In this document: positions 8,486-17,151 of the stretch, piece after piece
Numbering within the stretch: the first letter of the stretch is position 1
Layout of the letters: each line of letters opens with the position of its first letter
Source of the DNA: Poriferisodalis sp965221945
GTDB taxonomy: Bacteria; Actinomycetota; Acidimicrobiia; Acidimicrobiales; Poriferisodalaceae
NCBI RefSeq assembly: GCF_965221945.1
Contig: NZ_OZ244925.1
Span: 682,001-746,000, forward strand
Direction: 5' to 3'
DNA: 64,000 nucleotides
The notes under the pieces: model-generated
What the model was told of the DNA's origin: nothing
Databases searched by the model: none
Seen by the model: the letters and a program-made list of their open reading frames with translations, nothing else
Program-made: the position numbers and the translations under genes

Positions 8486-9178
8486 ATGACGTCGAAACGC
8501 ATCGATCCCTCGGACAACGAAGCCGCTACGGAATCTCCGTGCCCGAAGTGCGGATCGGTGATGGTGCGCCGGGTCGCGAAGCGAGGCGACAACGCGGGGA
8601 ACGAGTTCTGGGGCTGCTCGACGTTTCCGAAGTGCCGCTCAATCGTGCAGATCGCAGAACCCGAACCAGAGGCTTCGCCGGACGCGGATGGAACCGATCC
8701 GGTGTGCCCGTTCAGCAGCCCGCCGCCCGATCCGCCCAAGGGACTGCTGAAGCGGGCCGTCTCCGCGATGGACGGCATCTGGCGTTTCAACCTCGAACTT
8801 GACGAGCCGGACGCGAACGACCGCTGGGACCGTGAGCACCGCCGCAAGGTGCTCAACTACCTGCACATCCGCGACGGCGAGCGCTGCGGTCTGTGTGGCG
8901 GCAAGATGAAGCTGAAAGGCGCACAAGTCGAGCACGTCGTGCCGAAACGGTTCGCGGTGTTCGAACTCACCGCCGAAGGCGAAGCCCGGCAGGGCACGTA
9001 CTACACGAGCGTGCTGCACGGCATGGAGAACCTCCAAGTCGCACACCAGCGATGCAACAAGTTCAAGGGCAACAAGCCTGACATCCGCGAATGGCGGCAC
9101 CCGAGCATGCCCCGACTCGTAGTCGCCAAAGCCCAAGACGACCGGGTGCTGATGCTGCCGCCGCAAGAAAGCGTGTAA
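8486..9178 (+). CDS. HNH endonuclease with an N-terminal topoisomerase-type zinc ribbon
   Basis: 230 residues from the ATG at 8486; an earlier start at 8384 would add a segment with no protein-like features. Residues 17-55 form a zinc ribbon of the type found at the C-terminus of topoisomerase I: CPKCGSVMVRR, then NEFWGCSTFPKC. An acidic, proline-rich linker follows. The C-terminal half is an HNH nuclease with zinc-binding CGLCGGKM, the catalytic VEHVVPKRF, and LQVAHQRCNKFKGNK carrying the second Asn/His and a zinc Cys. HNH enzymes cut DNA. The ribbon probably adds DNA binding. The pairing is common in small nucleases of mobile elements and defence loci. The target is unknown. Confidence 0.85.
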   Translation: MTSKRIDPSDNEAATESPCPKCGSVMVRRVAKRGDNAGNEFWGCSTFPKCRSIVQIAEPEPEASPDADGTDPVCPFSSPPPDPPKGLLKRAVSAMDGIWRFNLELDEPDANDRWDREHRRKVLNYLHIRDGERCGLCGGKMKLKGAQVEHVVPKRFAVFELTAEGEARQGTYYTSVLHGMENLQVAHQRCNKFKGNKPDIREWRHPSMPRLVVAKAQDDRVLMLPPQESV

Positions 9179-9191
9179 GCGGCGAGTCGCC

Positions 9192-9335
9192 AGGTGCGCC
9201 AAGTGCACTGTCGATCTCATCACCGACCTCGTACCGGTCTGCCCGAACTGTCACGCCACGCTGCACCGCCATCCCGACAAGCCGTGCAGCGCGGAGGAAC
9301 TGCGGCGGCTGATGGGGGAGGCGAAGCAGGCGTGA
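9192..9335 (+). pseudogene. Remnant of an HNH endonuclease C-terminus
   Basis: The frame starting at 9192 reads CAKCTVDLITDLVPVCPNCH and then ATLHRHPDKPCSAEELRRL before a TGA at 9333. DLVPVCPNCH followed by LHR is the standard ending of McrA-type HNH nucleases. No N-terminal part or start codon is present. It begins only 13 bases after the stop of the intact HNH gene and in a different frame, so it is not a readthrough extension. It looks like the tail of a second, lost nuclease. Confidence 0.75.
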
Positions 9336-9587
9336 CCGCATCACCGGTGACGGACCGGCGCGCTCTCATCGGGCTGTGCGGCGCGGTCCAGAATCTGCTT
9401 GTTCGCGTTCGCGAATCCTTCGGTTCGCGTTCCGGAACCAGTCCGATCGCGGTGCGGTTTGGGAGAAACCGCGAATTCGAGGACCGAGCTATTGTTTCTG
9501 TTCGGCGCTCTGACCTGCATGAACGGCTGTCAGAATCATTCCGCGCTCGTCCCTCTACAGGAAGAGTCACGCGGCTAGCGTCACGGC

Positions 9588-9830
9588 ATGGACGAAGCCA
9601 CCGACGACGCACTAGCGCACATCGCTTCACACCTGCGATCCATCGCAGACGAACTGGTCGGCGTCGAACTCGGAGCACAAAACGTGATCCCCGAAGCAAT
9701 CGTGTGGGCCGCGGCGTACAGCGACGATCCTGCTACGAACTCCACGACACGAGCGAGTCGTGCGAAAGCGGCGGTGGAGCAGTGGCGTGAGTGGCAGGAA
9801 GCAGATTTTCAGGCACGCGAGGGCAGCTAA
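9588..9830 (+). CDS. Small acidic hypothetical protein
   Basis: 80 residues, mostly helical and acidic: TDDALAHIASHLRSIADELV, then VIPEAIVWAAAYSDDPA, then AAVEQWREWQEADFQ. Third codon positions are G or C in most codons, as in real genes here. No strong ribosome site precedes the ATG and no family is recognised. It could be an antitoxin-sized or accessory protein, but no partner gene lies beside it. Confidence 0.45.
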   Translation: MDEATDDALAHIASHLRSIADELVGVELGAQNVIPEAIVWAAAYSDDPATNSTTRASRAKAAVEQWREWQEADFQAREGS

Positions 9831-9935
9831 GCCGCGGCTAGCTGTAATGCCCCCACAGGTTGTTGACGCGGCTGGCGGGCCAGCGTCAGCAGTCGGTGCT
9901 CTGGTCGGCTTGGCGAGGTTCCGCCTTCCGGTATA

Positions 9936-11030
9936 TCAGGCCTCGTCGCGGTGCTTGTCGCGTATAGCGTCGCAGATGATCTGCGGCATGAAGCGTCTCC
10001 ACAGGGCACTGCTTTCACCGTGGCGGTGGAGGTGGCATGCACAGACCGATGCGTCGAGCGCATCGAGATCGGCCTGAATCTTGCAGGCGTCCTTGATCAT
10101 CGTGTCGTGGACTCTGTTCTGTACGGATTCACGCAGCGCCCGAGTCTTGAGCGCCAGTTGGTTGTCGGCGTAGGCGTCGAGGCGTTGATGCCAATTGGCC
10201 TGCTGCTCGTGGGTGGCGTTGTCGAACGTTGCGATGCGGTCTTGTAGCGCGCGCCAGTGCGTGCCGCGGCCCTCGCAGAGTTCCAGCACGGCTCGTGTGG
10301 TGGGTTCTAGCGCTGGGGGTTCGCAGATCATCCACTGGCTGGCGAACAGGCCGAATATCCCCGCCATCGGCAACGTCTGTAGGACGTCGTGTTCGATGCG
10401 CTCAGGCTCAATCTCTACCTGTGTTGGGGGCAGCCACATGGCGCCGTTGATCACCACACGCGGTGCCAGAGGCATCATGAACCGTGCGGCGACTGATTCG
10501 CGTGGACCCCAAATCTTGGTGTCGAATACAGGCACAGCGCCCAAGGTGATGGGCAAGTCGGATGGCAGCACCGTGAGCACGGCACCGCAGTCGTGGTAGT
10601 CGCGTGTGCTGTCCCAGCGTTCTTGGATCATGGCTTCGGCTTCGGCGCTGTTGGGCGTCTTGCGCGAGTCGGCGAATTGTTGTGCGAGCACGGCCAACGA
10701 GCGTGCGTGGTGGAGTCGGGCTAGGTCTATGAGCGGCGTGAGATTCTCTGGTTCGGACAGGAAGTCTCGTGCTGCCTCGTAGTCCGTCATTTGGGGGCCG
10801 AGCGAGTCCATCAGCCCATCGAGGGCGAGTTTTGCCGGGTTCTCGATGTCGTTGCCCCATGTGTCTTCCTGTTCTGGTGACGACAGGGAGCGCAGCAGGT
10901 GAAGTTTGTCGGCGGGCACGATTGCGCTGTCACGGTGGTACGTGCAAACCACCCCGACATCGCCGTTCTCGTCGGCCCATCGCTTGATCAGGAACTTGCT
11001 GATGTAGTGCTGACGCCGTGGTCTGGGCAC
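9936..11030 (-). CDS. DUF4238 family protein
   Basis: 364 residues. The N-terminus RRQHYISKFLIKRWADENG is the diagnostic start of DUF4238 (usually QHY-(I/V)-PKF-L-(R/K)-FA). The middle contains ITLGAVPVFDTKIWGP and MMPLAPRVVINGAMWLPP, also expected for the family, where a strand-rich core contains a conserved aspartate. No signal peptide or membrane segment is seen. DUF4238 proteins have no established function but are frequent in accessory and defence-rich regions of bacterial genomes. The gene stands alone; the next leftward gene lies 262 bases upstream. Confidence 0.85.
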   Translation of the reverse strand: MPRPRRQHYISKFLIKRWADENGDVGVVCTYHRDSAIVPADKLHLLRSLSSPEQEDTWGNDIENPAKLALDGLMDSLGPQMTDYEAARDFLSEPENLTPLIDLARLHHARSLAVLAQQFADSRKTPNSAEAEAMIQERWDSTRDYHDCGAVLTVLPSDLPITLGAVPVFDTKIWGPRESVAARFMMPLAPRVVINGAMWLPPTQVEIEPERIEHDVLQTLPMAGIFGLFASQWMICEPPALEPTTRAVLELCEGRGTHWRALQDRIATFDNATHEQQANWHQRLDAYADNQLALKTRALRESVQNRVHDTMIKDACKIQADLDALDASVCACHLHRHGESSALWRRFMPQIICDAIRDKHRDEA

Positions 11031-11292
11031 CGCGTGAAGCTAGCCGTGCCATGCCGAAATCTTCGCTGTCACGAGATGCATGCTCCTTCGTCCGCGTCCG
11101 ATGAGCCGCCGAACGCCCGGTGGCGCTGCGTTCCAACGCGGCGCAGGGAGAACGGAGAGTGGAGGCCGCGCGTCGTTCTGCACGACCTCGGTCTCGTCTG
11201 GGAGGACACCCCCGATCAACGAGCGCGCGGCACCGTCGAAATCGCGTGTGCAGGCGGGACGTCTTGCACCTACGGCTACTCCATGCCCGTTC

Positions 11293-12786
11293 TCATGCCC
11301 ACATTTCGAGAATCCAGCGCACCGCGGGAATCAGCACGATGGCTACGCCTACAACGGTCATCGCTGCTACTGCGATCGTGAATTTCTTGATTGATTTCTG
11401 CAGTCTTACGTTCTCGCTTGCGCCGATCAGGGTGCCGATTTGCGTGGCGCGTTCTCGGGTGGCTAGTTCGAATTGCTGTAGCCAAGAAGCCTTGTCGTGG
11501 ATGTCCTCATGCCGTCGGTCGGCCATTGAGACGGACTCTTCGCCTTTCCTTGGCTCGACGGGGATGAATGTGGGCACGCTGTCACGGAACAGCCGCCGGG
11601 CACCGGCATGCTCGGCGAGTTCAACTGCGACAGCAGTCACATCGGCCGCAGCGAGCATCTCGTTCTCGATGTCCTCCAGCACTGCCGCGGCTCGGTCCCG
11701 TGACTTGATTTTCTGCAATTGAGTGTTGCGTGCTTTGACTATTTGGGTCGTGCATTCGTCAATCAGCACAGTGATGGCCCAAGCCAAGACGACCTCTCCT
11801 GCCTCCAACTCGACGTCTTGGACGCGAGCGGACCTGCTCGATTCTGAATCCTCGCCCATCGCGGCTGTCAGTTCGTCTTCTCGGACCGCCATGGCAGCGT
11901 GATGCTGAGACCCGAAAATGGTCCCAAACCGCAGTCCAGCGGTGTCAGCGCTCTTCCACGCATACCAACCGATGTCGATTCCGAGCAGTCCCATGAAGTG
12001 GCCCATCGAACCTTCACGCTCAACTTGGGTCGGGAACGGCACAGCCTGACGTGTCGTGATGAGTTCACAGGTCGGCACTCTGCCGTTCTGCGTTCCCGAC
12101 GAGAAGACTCCCGGAAACTGGTCCCCGAACCAGTCGGTTATGGCCGCTGCGTGTTCATCTCTCAGCCGCTTCAGATCATCCTTTTTCTGATTCGCCGGGT
12201 CATAGACGGTGTAGCCCAGACCCTTCGGAATCAGGCTTGATTCACGATCCTGTTGCAGTACTTCGTGAATGGACTTCGAGTGCTCGTCGGTGAGCACGAA
12301 TCCCACTACCAGCGCTGTCAACGAAGCGCTTACCGAGTGCATCATGGCTTTGGCGTACCGAAACTGCTCTGGCATCGGCACTCTGTACTGAGCGCCGATG
12401 GCATAGATCATCTCCTCGGTCGGAGCGAAGGGGTCCAAGTTGAGCCATCCGCCGCTGAAACGCGAAGGGCGCAGACTGCGCAGCCAGTCAGCGGGATCGT
12501 GGCGCGACACGCCTTGCCACGGCATGTCACGAGCAAGCCGCTCGAATGAAGATACGAGGCCGTCGAAATGCGACGGCGTGTAGAACTCGACGCCCCAAAC
12601 GCAATGGAGGTCGACACGCTCGCCTTCGGGTACTGAAGATGATTCGTTCCACTTCGGGTCGATGGCGCGCCAACGCTCCACTTCGGCTTCGTCCTCACTT
12701 AGGTGAGGCGCGGTCAGTGGCTCCTTGCGAATGACGAGCCTCTTGAGTCGTCCTTCACGAGTTGGAGTCTCGTCGCTCGTGCTCAT
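11293..12786 (-). CDS. Hypothetical protein with a C-terminal membrane anchor
   Basis: 497 residues. Most of the chain is soluble and of mixed composition, with HCVWGVEFYTPSHFDGLVS near residue 60, a conserved-looking GGWLNLDPFAPTEEMIYAIG near 112, and a helical, charged region at 340-460 likely to form coiled coils. The last 25 residues contain one strong hydrophobic helix (FTIAVAAMTVVGVAIVLIPA) and a short tail, so the protein is probably tail-anchored with its bulk in the cytoplasm. No family recognised. A tail anchor on a soluble domain occurs in several membrane-acting defence effectors, but nothing here proves that role. Confidence 0.65.
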   Translation of the reverse strand: MSTSDETPTREGRLKRLVIRKEPLTAPHLSEDEAEVERWRAIDPKWNESSSVPEGERVDLHCVWGVEFYTPSHFDGLVSSFERLARDMPWQGVSRHDPADWLRSLRPSRFSGGWLNLDPFAPTEEMIYAIGAQYRVPMPEQFRYAKAMMHSVSASLTALVVGFVLTDEHSKSIHEVLQQDRESSLIPKGLGYTVYDPANQKKDDLKRLRDEHAAAITDWFGDQFPGVFSSGTQNGRVPTCELITTRQAVPFPTQVEREGSMGHFMGLLGIDIGWYAWKSADTAGLRFGTIFGSQHHAAMAVREDELTAAMGEDSESSRSARVQDVELEAGEVVLAWAITVLIDECTTQIVKARNTQLQKIKSRDRAAAVLEDIENEMLAAADVTAVAVELAEHAGARRLFRDSVPTFIPVEPRKGEESVSMADRRHEDIHDKASWLQQFELATRERATQIGTLIGASENVRLQKSIKKFTIAVAAMTVVGVAIVLIPAVRWILEMWA

Positions 12787-13275
12787 CGGTGCTGTCAGTT
12801 CCGTCCGCAGGACTCAGCCCGACAAGCCGTCAGGGCGACAGCGACGCTACCCGCGCGACGAGAGCTGCCTACGGCAACGTCGAAGCAAGCCGCGGTGAGA
12901 CCCGGCACCCTCCCGGCGAGGCGCATTCCCCCAATCTGGCCGGCAGATTCCCGCCTCAGCTACTGCCCCGTGCGATCCCAGCTTCGGCGAGAAGGCCTGT
13001 CGGCACGCATGCTTCCCGCCAGGTCGCGTAGTGGGTGCGCTTGCGCTGCCCGTAGCTGGCGGCGTGGGCGATGAATCCGTCTTCGGCGGCGAATCGGCTC
13101 GATGCATCCCCAGCAGCAAGACCACTCGGAGCGTAGGAACCGAACAACGAACAGGGGCTACGAAATCCCGGGTTCGCCTTGTCCCCGACAGCGTTTCGGC
13201 AGCCATCCCGACCGGCCAAGCAGCCGATCCGACCCCTCATAAGTCAAACCGAAACGCATTCGGGATTCGCGGCAC
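12787..13275. other. Intergenic stretch ending in repeat B
   Basis: 489 bases. The right third is repeat B (13175-13272), which stops just before the stop codon of the truncated hydrolase copy. The rest has only arginine- and serine-rich chance frames on both strands. I see no gene. Confidence 0.5.
13175..13272. repeat. Direct repeat B (about 98 bp)
   Basis: Second copy of the repeat at 6607-6715, in the same orientation. Its right end abuts the 3' end of the truncated hydrolase gene, three bases before that gene's stop codon. This position suggests a boundary of the accessory segment. Confidence 0.75.
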
Positions 13276-13754
13276 CTAGCTGCCGTCGGCAATCTCTCGG
13301 GACTCGGCGGCGGCGGCGCTGAAGATGCCGATCGACATGAGCGAGCGCTCGGCCATCCGTCGAGCATCGTAGATCTCAGCTCGAGTGCCGTGCAGGCTGA
13401 CGGAGGTCGGGTCGGATGCCACCGCCAGCTCGATCAGGTGGCACGCCAGCTTGAAATCGCCCTCGTCGACCAATTCCTGCGCCCGTGCTGCGATCACCTC
13501 AGCACCACCGCCGAGGCGCACCAACTCGCCGGCAAGCTCAGCCTTGGGCGACGGCTTGAGATACGCCGGGTCGAGATCCCACCAGCCCCCGTACTGGCGC
13601 CAGATGTTGCGGATCACGAACTCGGGCTCGTCGTCGACGGGCCTCATCCAGGGGCGCTCTAGCCACTCCGCTGGCAGCGAAACGCTCTGGAGGATCTCGT
13701 CCAGCGACGCGCCCTCGTTCATGAGGTCGATCGTCTGGCTCACCAGCGTCTCCA
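13276..13754 (-). pseudogene. Truncated 3' copy of the alkylsulfatase-like MBL hydrolase gene
   Basis: The frame encodes the last 155 residues or so of the protein encoded at 15832-17139. Shared segments include SVSLPAEWLERPWMRPV, FVIRNIWRQYGGWWDLDPAY and LACHLIELAV. The metal-binding N-terminal two thirds is absent, so it cannot be a working hydrolase. Homology with the intact gene starts sharply at 13754, where the sequence changes from CTCCAG of the hydrolase to dndB-like coding sequence on the opposite strand. The two copies are most alike near that junction and differ more toward the stop codon, where the ends are unrelated. Confidence 0.9.
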
Positions 13755-14289
13755 GATGGACTGCGTGGATGCCGTGGCGTCGTTCAGGGGGCGCACCGAC
13801 AAGGAACGCGTATCGCTGTCGGTCAGGAACCGGAACTTCGCGACGCTCTCAGGGCTGCAACGCGCCAACACCCAACTGCTGGGCAACATACCCGACGACG
13901 CTGACGAAGCGACCGTCGCCGAAGCACGCAACTACGCCATCGACTTCTGGAACCGAGTGACGCAGTTCGTGGAGCCATGGTCGGAGATCGCGGCTGGAAC
14001 GATGACCTCGATCGAAGCACGCCAGGAATACCTGTCCTCATACACGCTGGTGCTGTGGGCGCTCGGACGCGTCGGCGCTGTGCTGAGAGAACAAGGCATG
14101 AGCCTCGACGCCCTTAGCGCCCTCGCCGACGTGGACTGGCGTAAGCGCAATCCCGAATGGGAGGGCATCTGCATCCTCGGCAACAGCATCATCACCAGAA
14201 CGTCAACACGTGACGCCACCGGCGAGCTTCTCAAGCACAAGCTCGGGCTTCGACCTGACGCTCCAGATGCAGTGCTTGAGAAGCTCTGA
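13755..14289 (+). pseudogene. dndB: 5'-truncated dndB-like gene (DNA sulfur modification regulator)
   Basis: 177 residues matching the C-terminal half of DndB/DGQHR-domain proteins: RNFATLSGLQRANTQLLGNI, then the typical end ALGRVGAVLREQGMSL, DWRKRNPEWEGICILGNSII and LKHKLGL. The N-terminal half, with the DGQHR motif, is missing. The frame begins exactly at the junction with the truncated hydrolase copy, so the first ATG is probably accidental. DndB represses or modulates phosphorothioate DNA modification by DndCDE, and none of dndC, dndD or dndE is present. It is therefore probably a remnant of a lost Dnd island. Family assignment rests on recalled motifs. Confidence 0.75.
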
Positions 14290-14440
14290 GCCGTCCTGCC
14301 CTTGTCGTCCGCGTTACGAGACACCAGTCCCGGCTGGTAACGCGGACGGACAGGAAATGGGGATTCTGTGTGGGTGCCGCGACAAGGAGGAACCCTCCGC
14401 ACGGTCCACGAACCGGCGCACTCGCTCCGTAGGAGTGTCG

Positions 14441-14614
14441 CTACTGCGGAACGTGAATACGGCAACCGTTGCGGTCAAGCCAGTCGGCTGCGATCTCCAA
14501 CAGCTTGCACTCGTACTGGCTCAGATGTCGCGTCCGCTCGTTGCCGTGACGCTCGACAAGCTCCAGCAAGGCTTCCGGCAGCGTCAGCTCTCGGTAAGCC
14601 TCGTAGGTCGCCAC
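14441..14614 (-). CDS. Short hypothetical protein (57 aa)
   Basis: A GTG at 14614 opens a frame ending in TAG at 14441. The peptide contains YEAYRELTLPEALLELVERH and LSQYECKLLEIAADWLDRNG: amphipathic, helical and unlike the arginine-rich chance frames around it. A stop codon lies four codons upstream, so GTG is the only usable start. No ribosome site is seen. Size and composition fit an antitoxin or small regulator, but nothing more can be said. Confidence 0.4.
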   Translation of the reverse strand: MATYEAYRELTLPEALLELVERHGNERTRHLSQYECKLLEIAADWLDRNGCRIHVPQ

Positions 14615-14765
14615 GCCGAGAACTTACCGGCAGCACTCATTGGGCACGAGGCGACCGTCATGGACGCGTCGTATCACGGTGACGAGCCTTGTGCGGCTCA
14701 GGCCTCGAGCTGGACGCCTCTGAACGGGCCGCCCGAGCAACGATGTCGAGAGTCTCGCTTCGCTC

Positions 14766-15206
14766 CTAGGTCGGCCACTCAAGCATGAGTAGACCGGCCG
14801 GCATGTTGAAATCGAGGCGGGCCGTGCTCAGGATGTCGCGTCCGAGCAATGACGGAATCCCAGCGGTCGCGTCGTCCGATGCGATTCTGGCGTCGACAAC
14901 CTGAACCAGCAGTTGGTTGTCTTCGGTACGGAAGTACAACGCTGCCTCTTCGATGCCGTATTCAACAGGCGAGCCAGAAATGCCGTATGCGTCGCCTTGG
15001 TCTGAGAACGCCGTGTGTTCGGGGAGAGGACTGCCATTGGCGTCCAGCAGTCTTTGCCGGTCGGCCCAATGGATGGATGTGAAGTCCGCGCCGGTGTCCA
15101 CCAGCAGATCCGTATAGGCGGAGACACCAAGTCGAGGCAATTCGACGAGTGCGACTGCGTACGGGCGCCGGTCTGATCTGCCGAAGTCGCCCTTTACGCG
15201 GCGCAC
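14766..15206 (-). CDS. Retropepsin-like aspartyl protease
   Basis: 146 residues. The motif LLVDTGADFTSIHWAD near residue 35 is the retroviral-type aspartyl protease active site (D-T-G-A), and the second conserved part PSLLGRDILS (about residue 118) corresponds to the hydrophobic-Gly flap and helix region. A single domain of this size should act as a homodimer with one aspartate from each subunit. Bacterial members are poorly characterised. Its first codons overlap the end of the upstream gene by 13 bases, so the two are co-expressed. It probably lies in the cytoplasm, since no signal peptide is seen. Confidence 0.8.
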   Translation of the reverse strand: MRRVKGDFGRSDRRPYAVALVELPRLGVSAYTDLLVDTGADFTSIHWADRQRLLDANGSPLPEHTAFSDQGDAYGISGSPVEYGIEEAALYFRTEDNQLLVQVVDARIASDDATAGIPSLLGRDILSTARLDFNMPAGLLMLEWPT

Positions 15207-15514
15207 CGGCTCCCTTCGGCAAGCAGCCAGATGGAATCCTCAACGCATGCATGGTGCAGGACAGCACAGCTGATGTCTTCATCGGCCTCGAGGAGTGCTG
15301 CCAATACGTCGTCCGCTGTGTCTCCGTGCGCTACGACCCGCAGGTGCACGATTCCGATCCACTGGTCCGGGTACTGCTCCTTGAAGCGTTCGCGGTTGTC
15401 CTCCAGGTAATTCTGGTCGGCTTTGAACTGGCGTTCGCCTTCAAGGACGGCCTCCAGACCGCCGACAGATTCAACCATCTCGCGAATTCGGTCCTCAGAA
15501 ACGACGGTGCTCAC
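15194..15514 (-). CDS. DUF5678-like protein, partner of the aspartyl protease
   Basis: 106 residues. The core is ADQNYLEDNRERFKEQYPDQ, then WIGIVHLRVVAHGDTADDVL. A Y-x(4)-R-x(4)-YP-x-W-(I/V) pattern followed by V-x-HG-x-(D/T) is the DUF5678 signature. The C-terminal part adds ACVEDSIWLLAEG. It overlaps the protease gene (13 bases) and is the first gene of the pair. In many bacteria a DUF5678 gene precedes a retropepsin-like gene, so this is a recurring unit of unknown role. The N-terminal helix (residues 1-25) may be a coiled coil. Confidence 0.7.
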   Translation of the reverse strand: MSTVVSEDRIREMVESVGGLEAVLEGERQFKADQNYLEDNRERFKEQYPDQWIGIVHLRVVAHGDTADDVLAALLEADEDISCAVLHHACVEDSIWLLAEGSRCAA

Positions 15515-15831
15515 CTGATCTCACCTCCGAATCGACACAGCAGGCGAGCATGGCGCCAACCAACCCGCGAGCGTCGGAGCCATGCCTGATGCTGGCCTGT
15601 TCCTCGCCTCTCACAACACGAGCCTACTGAAGGCACCGCCCACACCTCTGCCAGAGCCGGGAACATTCGGAAACGCAAGCAGTTGCGCGATTTTGACCAG
15701 CCCGGCGCGTTGGCGAATCCCCGTCAGCATCCCGATTGCACTGCAGTCTCGTCACACCTCGGTGTGTGGCACTTGACCACGCCGATCACCCCGCAACGAC
15801 TCTGCGAAGCCATCGCCGGGGGAGCGCAGGA
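15515..15831. other. Intergenic stretch at the right edge of the accessory region
   Basis: 317 bases between the DUF5678 gene and the stop codon of the intact hydrolase gene. Only short chance frames are seen. This is where accessory DNA meets the core gene. Confidence 0.45.
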
Positions 15832-17139
15832 CTAGTCACCCTCGGCGATATCGCGGGACTCGGCGGCGGCGGCGCTGAAGATGCCGATCGACATCAGCGA
15901 CGACTCTGCCGCCCGTCGAGCCTCGTAGATCTCCGAACGCACGCCGTGCAAGCTCGCGGACGTCGGGTCAGCGTCTACGGCCAGCTCGATGAGGTGACAC
16001 GCCAGCTTCAGATTCCCGGCTTCGACCAACTCCTGGGCCCGCGATGCGAACGCCTCGGCGCCGCCGCCGAGACGCACAACCTCGCCGGCAAGCTCAGCCT
16101 TCGGCGACGGCTTGAGATACGCCGGGTCGAGATCCCACCAACCCCCGTACTGGCGCCAGATGTTGCGAATCACGAACTCGGGCTCGTCGTAGACGGGCCT
16201 CATCCAGGGGCGCTCCAGCCACTCCGCTGGCAGCGAAACGCTCTGGAGGATCTCGTCCAGGGACGCGCCCTCGTTCATGAGGTCGATCGTCTGGCTCACC
16301 AGCGTCTCCAGCGACTCGGCCAGTGTCAGCAGCACCGTGCCGATTCGTTCACGGCCCCGCACCGGGAGGCCGTGCGCCGGGATCAGCAGCTCAGGTTCGA
16401 GGGCGTCCATGCGGCGCAGCGCCCGAGCCCACTCCAGCGGGTAGCGCTGCACCTTCTGGGGGTTGCCGGCGTTGGGAAAAACCCACGCCACGAGGTCGCC
16501 GGGGCAGATCGCCCGGTGCGAGGGCACCCACGCCCACGTGTGATCGTCGGTCTCGCCCTTGTCGTGGTGCAGCTCAAGGTCGAGCCCTCCCACCGACAGC
16601 GAGTCATGCGTGCGGTAGGTGCGCGTCGGCCACAACACATTGGATGGCAGAAAGCTGTCGTCGTCGAATGCGATGCCCACCCCGCGCTGGCGCAGCCCGA
16701 GTCCGAACTGGCGCCGGTTGATGATGAGGTTGTAGCCGTTGGTGGCGTTGTAGCGCTCGAAGCGCGGAATCACGTTGTCGTGCCCGACAACATCGGGCAA
16801 AGGCTGGCGGCGCTCGGCCGCATCGGCAGCGAGCGCACCGCTGCCGCCCACGTGATCGATGTGGCCATGGGTGTACAGCAGCGTGTTGATGCGATCCGCG
16901 GACCAGGCCCGCAGCGAGTCCACGACCGCCGCTCCGCTGAACGGCCCGCTGGCGTCCAGGCACACCAAGCCGTCGTCGGTGCCGAAGGTGACCATGTTGC
17001 TGAACGCCTCGATCAGGGCCACGTTGTCGTCGATCTCACTGAGTGCGTTGTCGACCCGCACGATCCGCTCGTCGGCCACGCCGGTGTCGATCAGCCGGCT
17101 CGACAGCTCGATGGGGTCGATGGTCTTCGATGTTGCCAC
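15832..17139 (-). CDS. Metallo-beta-lactamase fold hydrolase, alkyl/aryl sulfatase type
   Basis: 435 residues. The metal-binding motif THGHIDH lies at residues 90-96 (His91, His93, Asp95, His96). The family-specific dimerisation domain follows in the C-terminal third (QYGGWWDLDPAYLKP, AARAQELV-type helices, LACHLIELAV), as in SdsA1/BDS1-type enzymes. Such enzymes hydrolyse alkyl sulfate esters with two zinc ions. The usual C-terminal sterol-carrier-like domain of the full-length enzymes (about 620-660 residues) is absent, and there is no clear signal peptide, so the real substrate is uncertain. The gene lies downstream of the liv transporter in the same direction. Its 3' third is duplicated at 13276-13754. 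Confidence 0.85.
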   Translation of the reverse strand: MATSKTIDPIELSSRLIDTGVADERIVRVDNALSEIDDNVALIEAFSNMVTFGTDDGLVCLDASGPFSGAAVVDSLRAWSADRINTLLYTHGHIDHVGGSGALAADAAERRQPLPDVVGHDNVIPRFERYNATNGYNLIINRRQFGLGLRQRGVGIAFDDDSFLPSNVLWPTRTYRTHDSLSVGGLDLELHHDKGETDDHTWAWVPSHRAICPGDLVAWVFPNAGNPQKVQRYPLEWARALRRMDALEPELLIPAHGLPVRGRERIGTVLLTLAESLETLVSQTIDLMNEGASLDEILQSVSLPAEWLERPWMRPVYDEPEFVIRNIWRQYGGWWDLDPAYLKPSPKAELAGEVVRLGGGAEAFASRAQELVEAGNLKLACHLIELAVDADPTSASLHGVRSEIYEARRAAESSLMSIGIFSAAAAESRDIAEGD

Positions 17140-17151
17140 GACACTTCCTTT

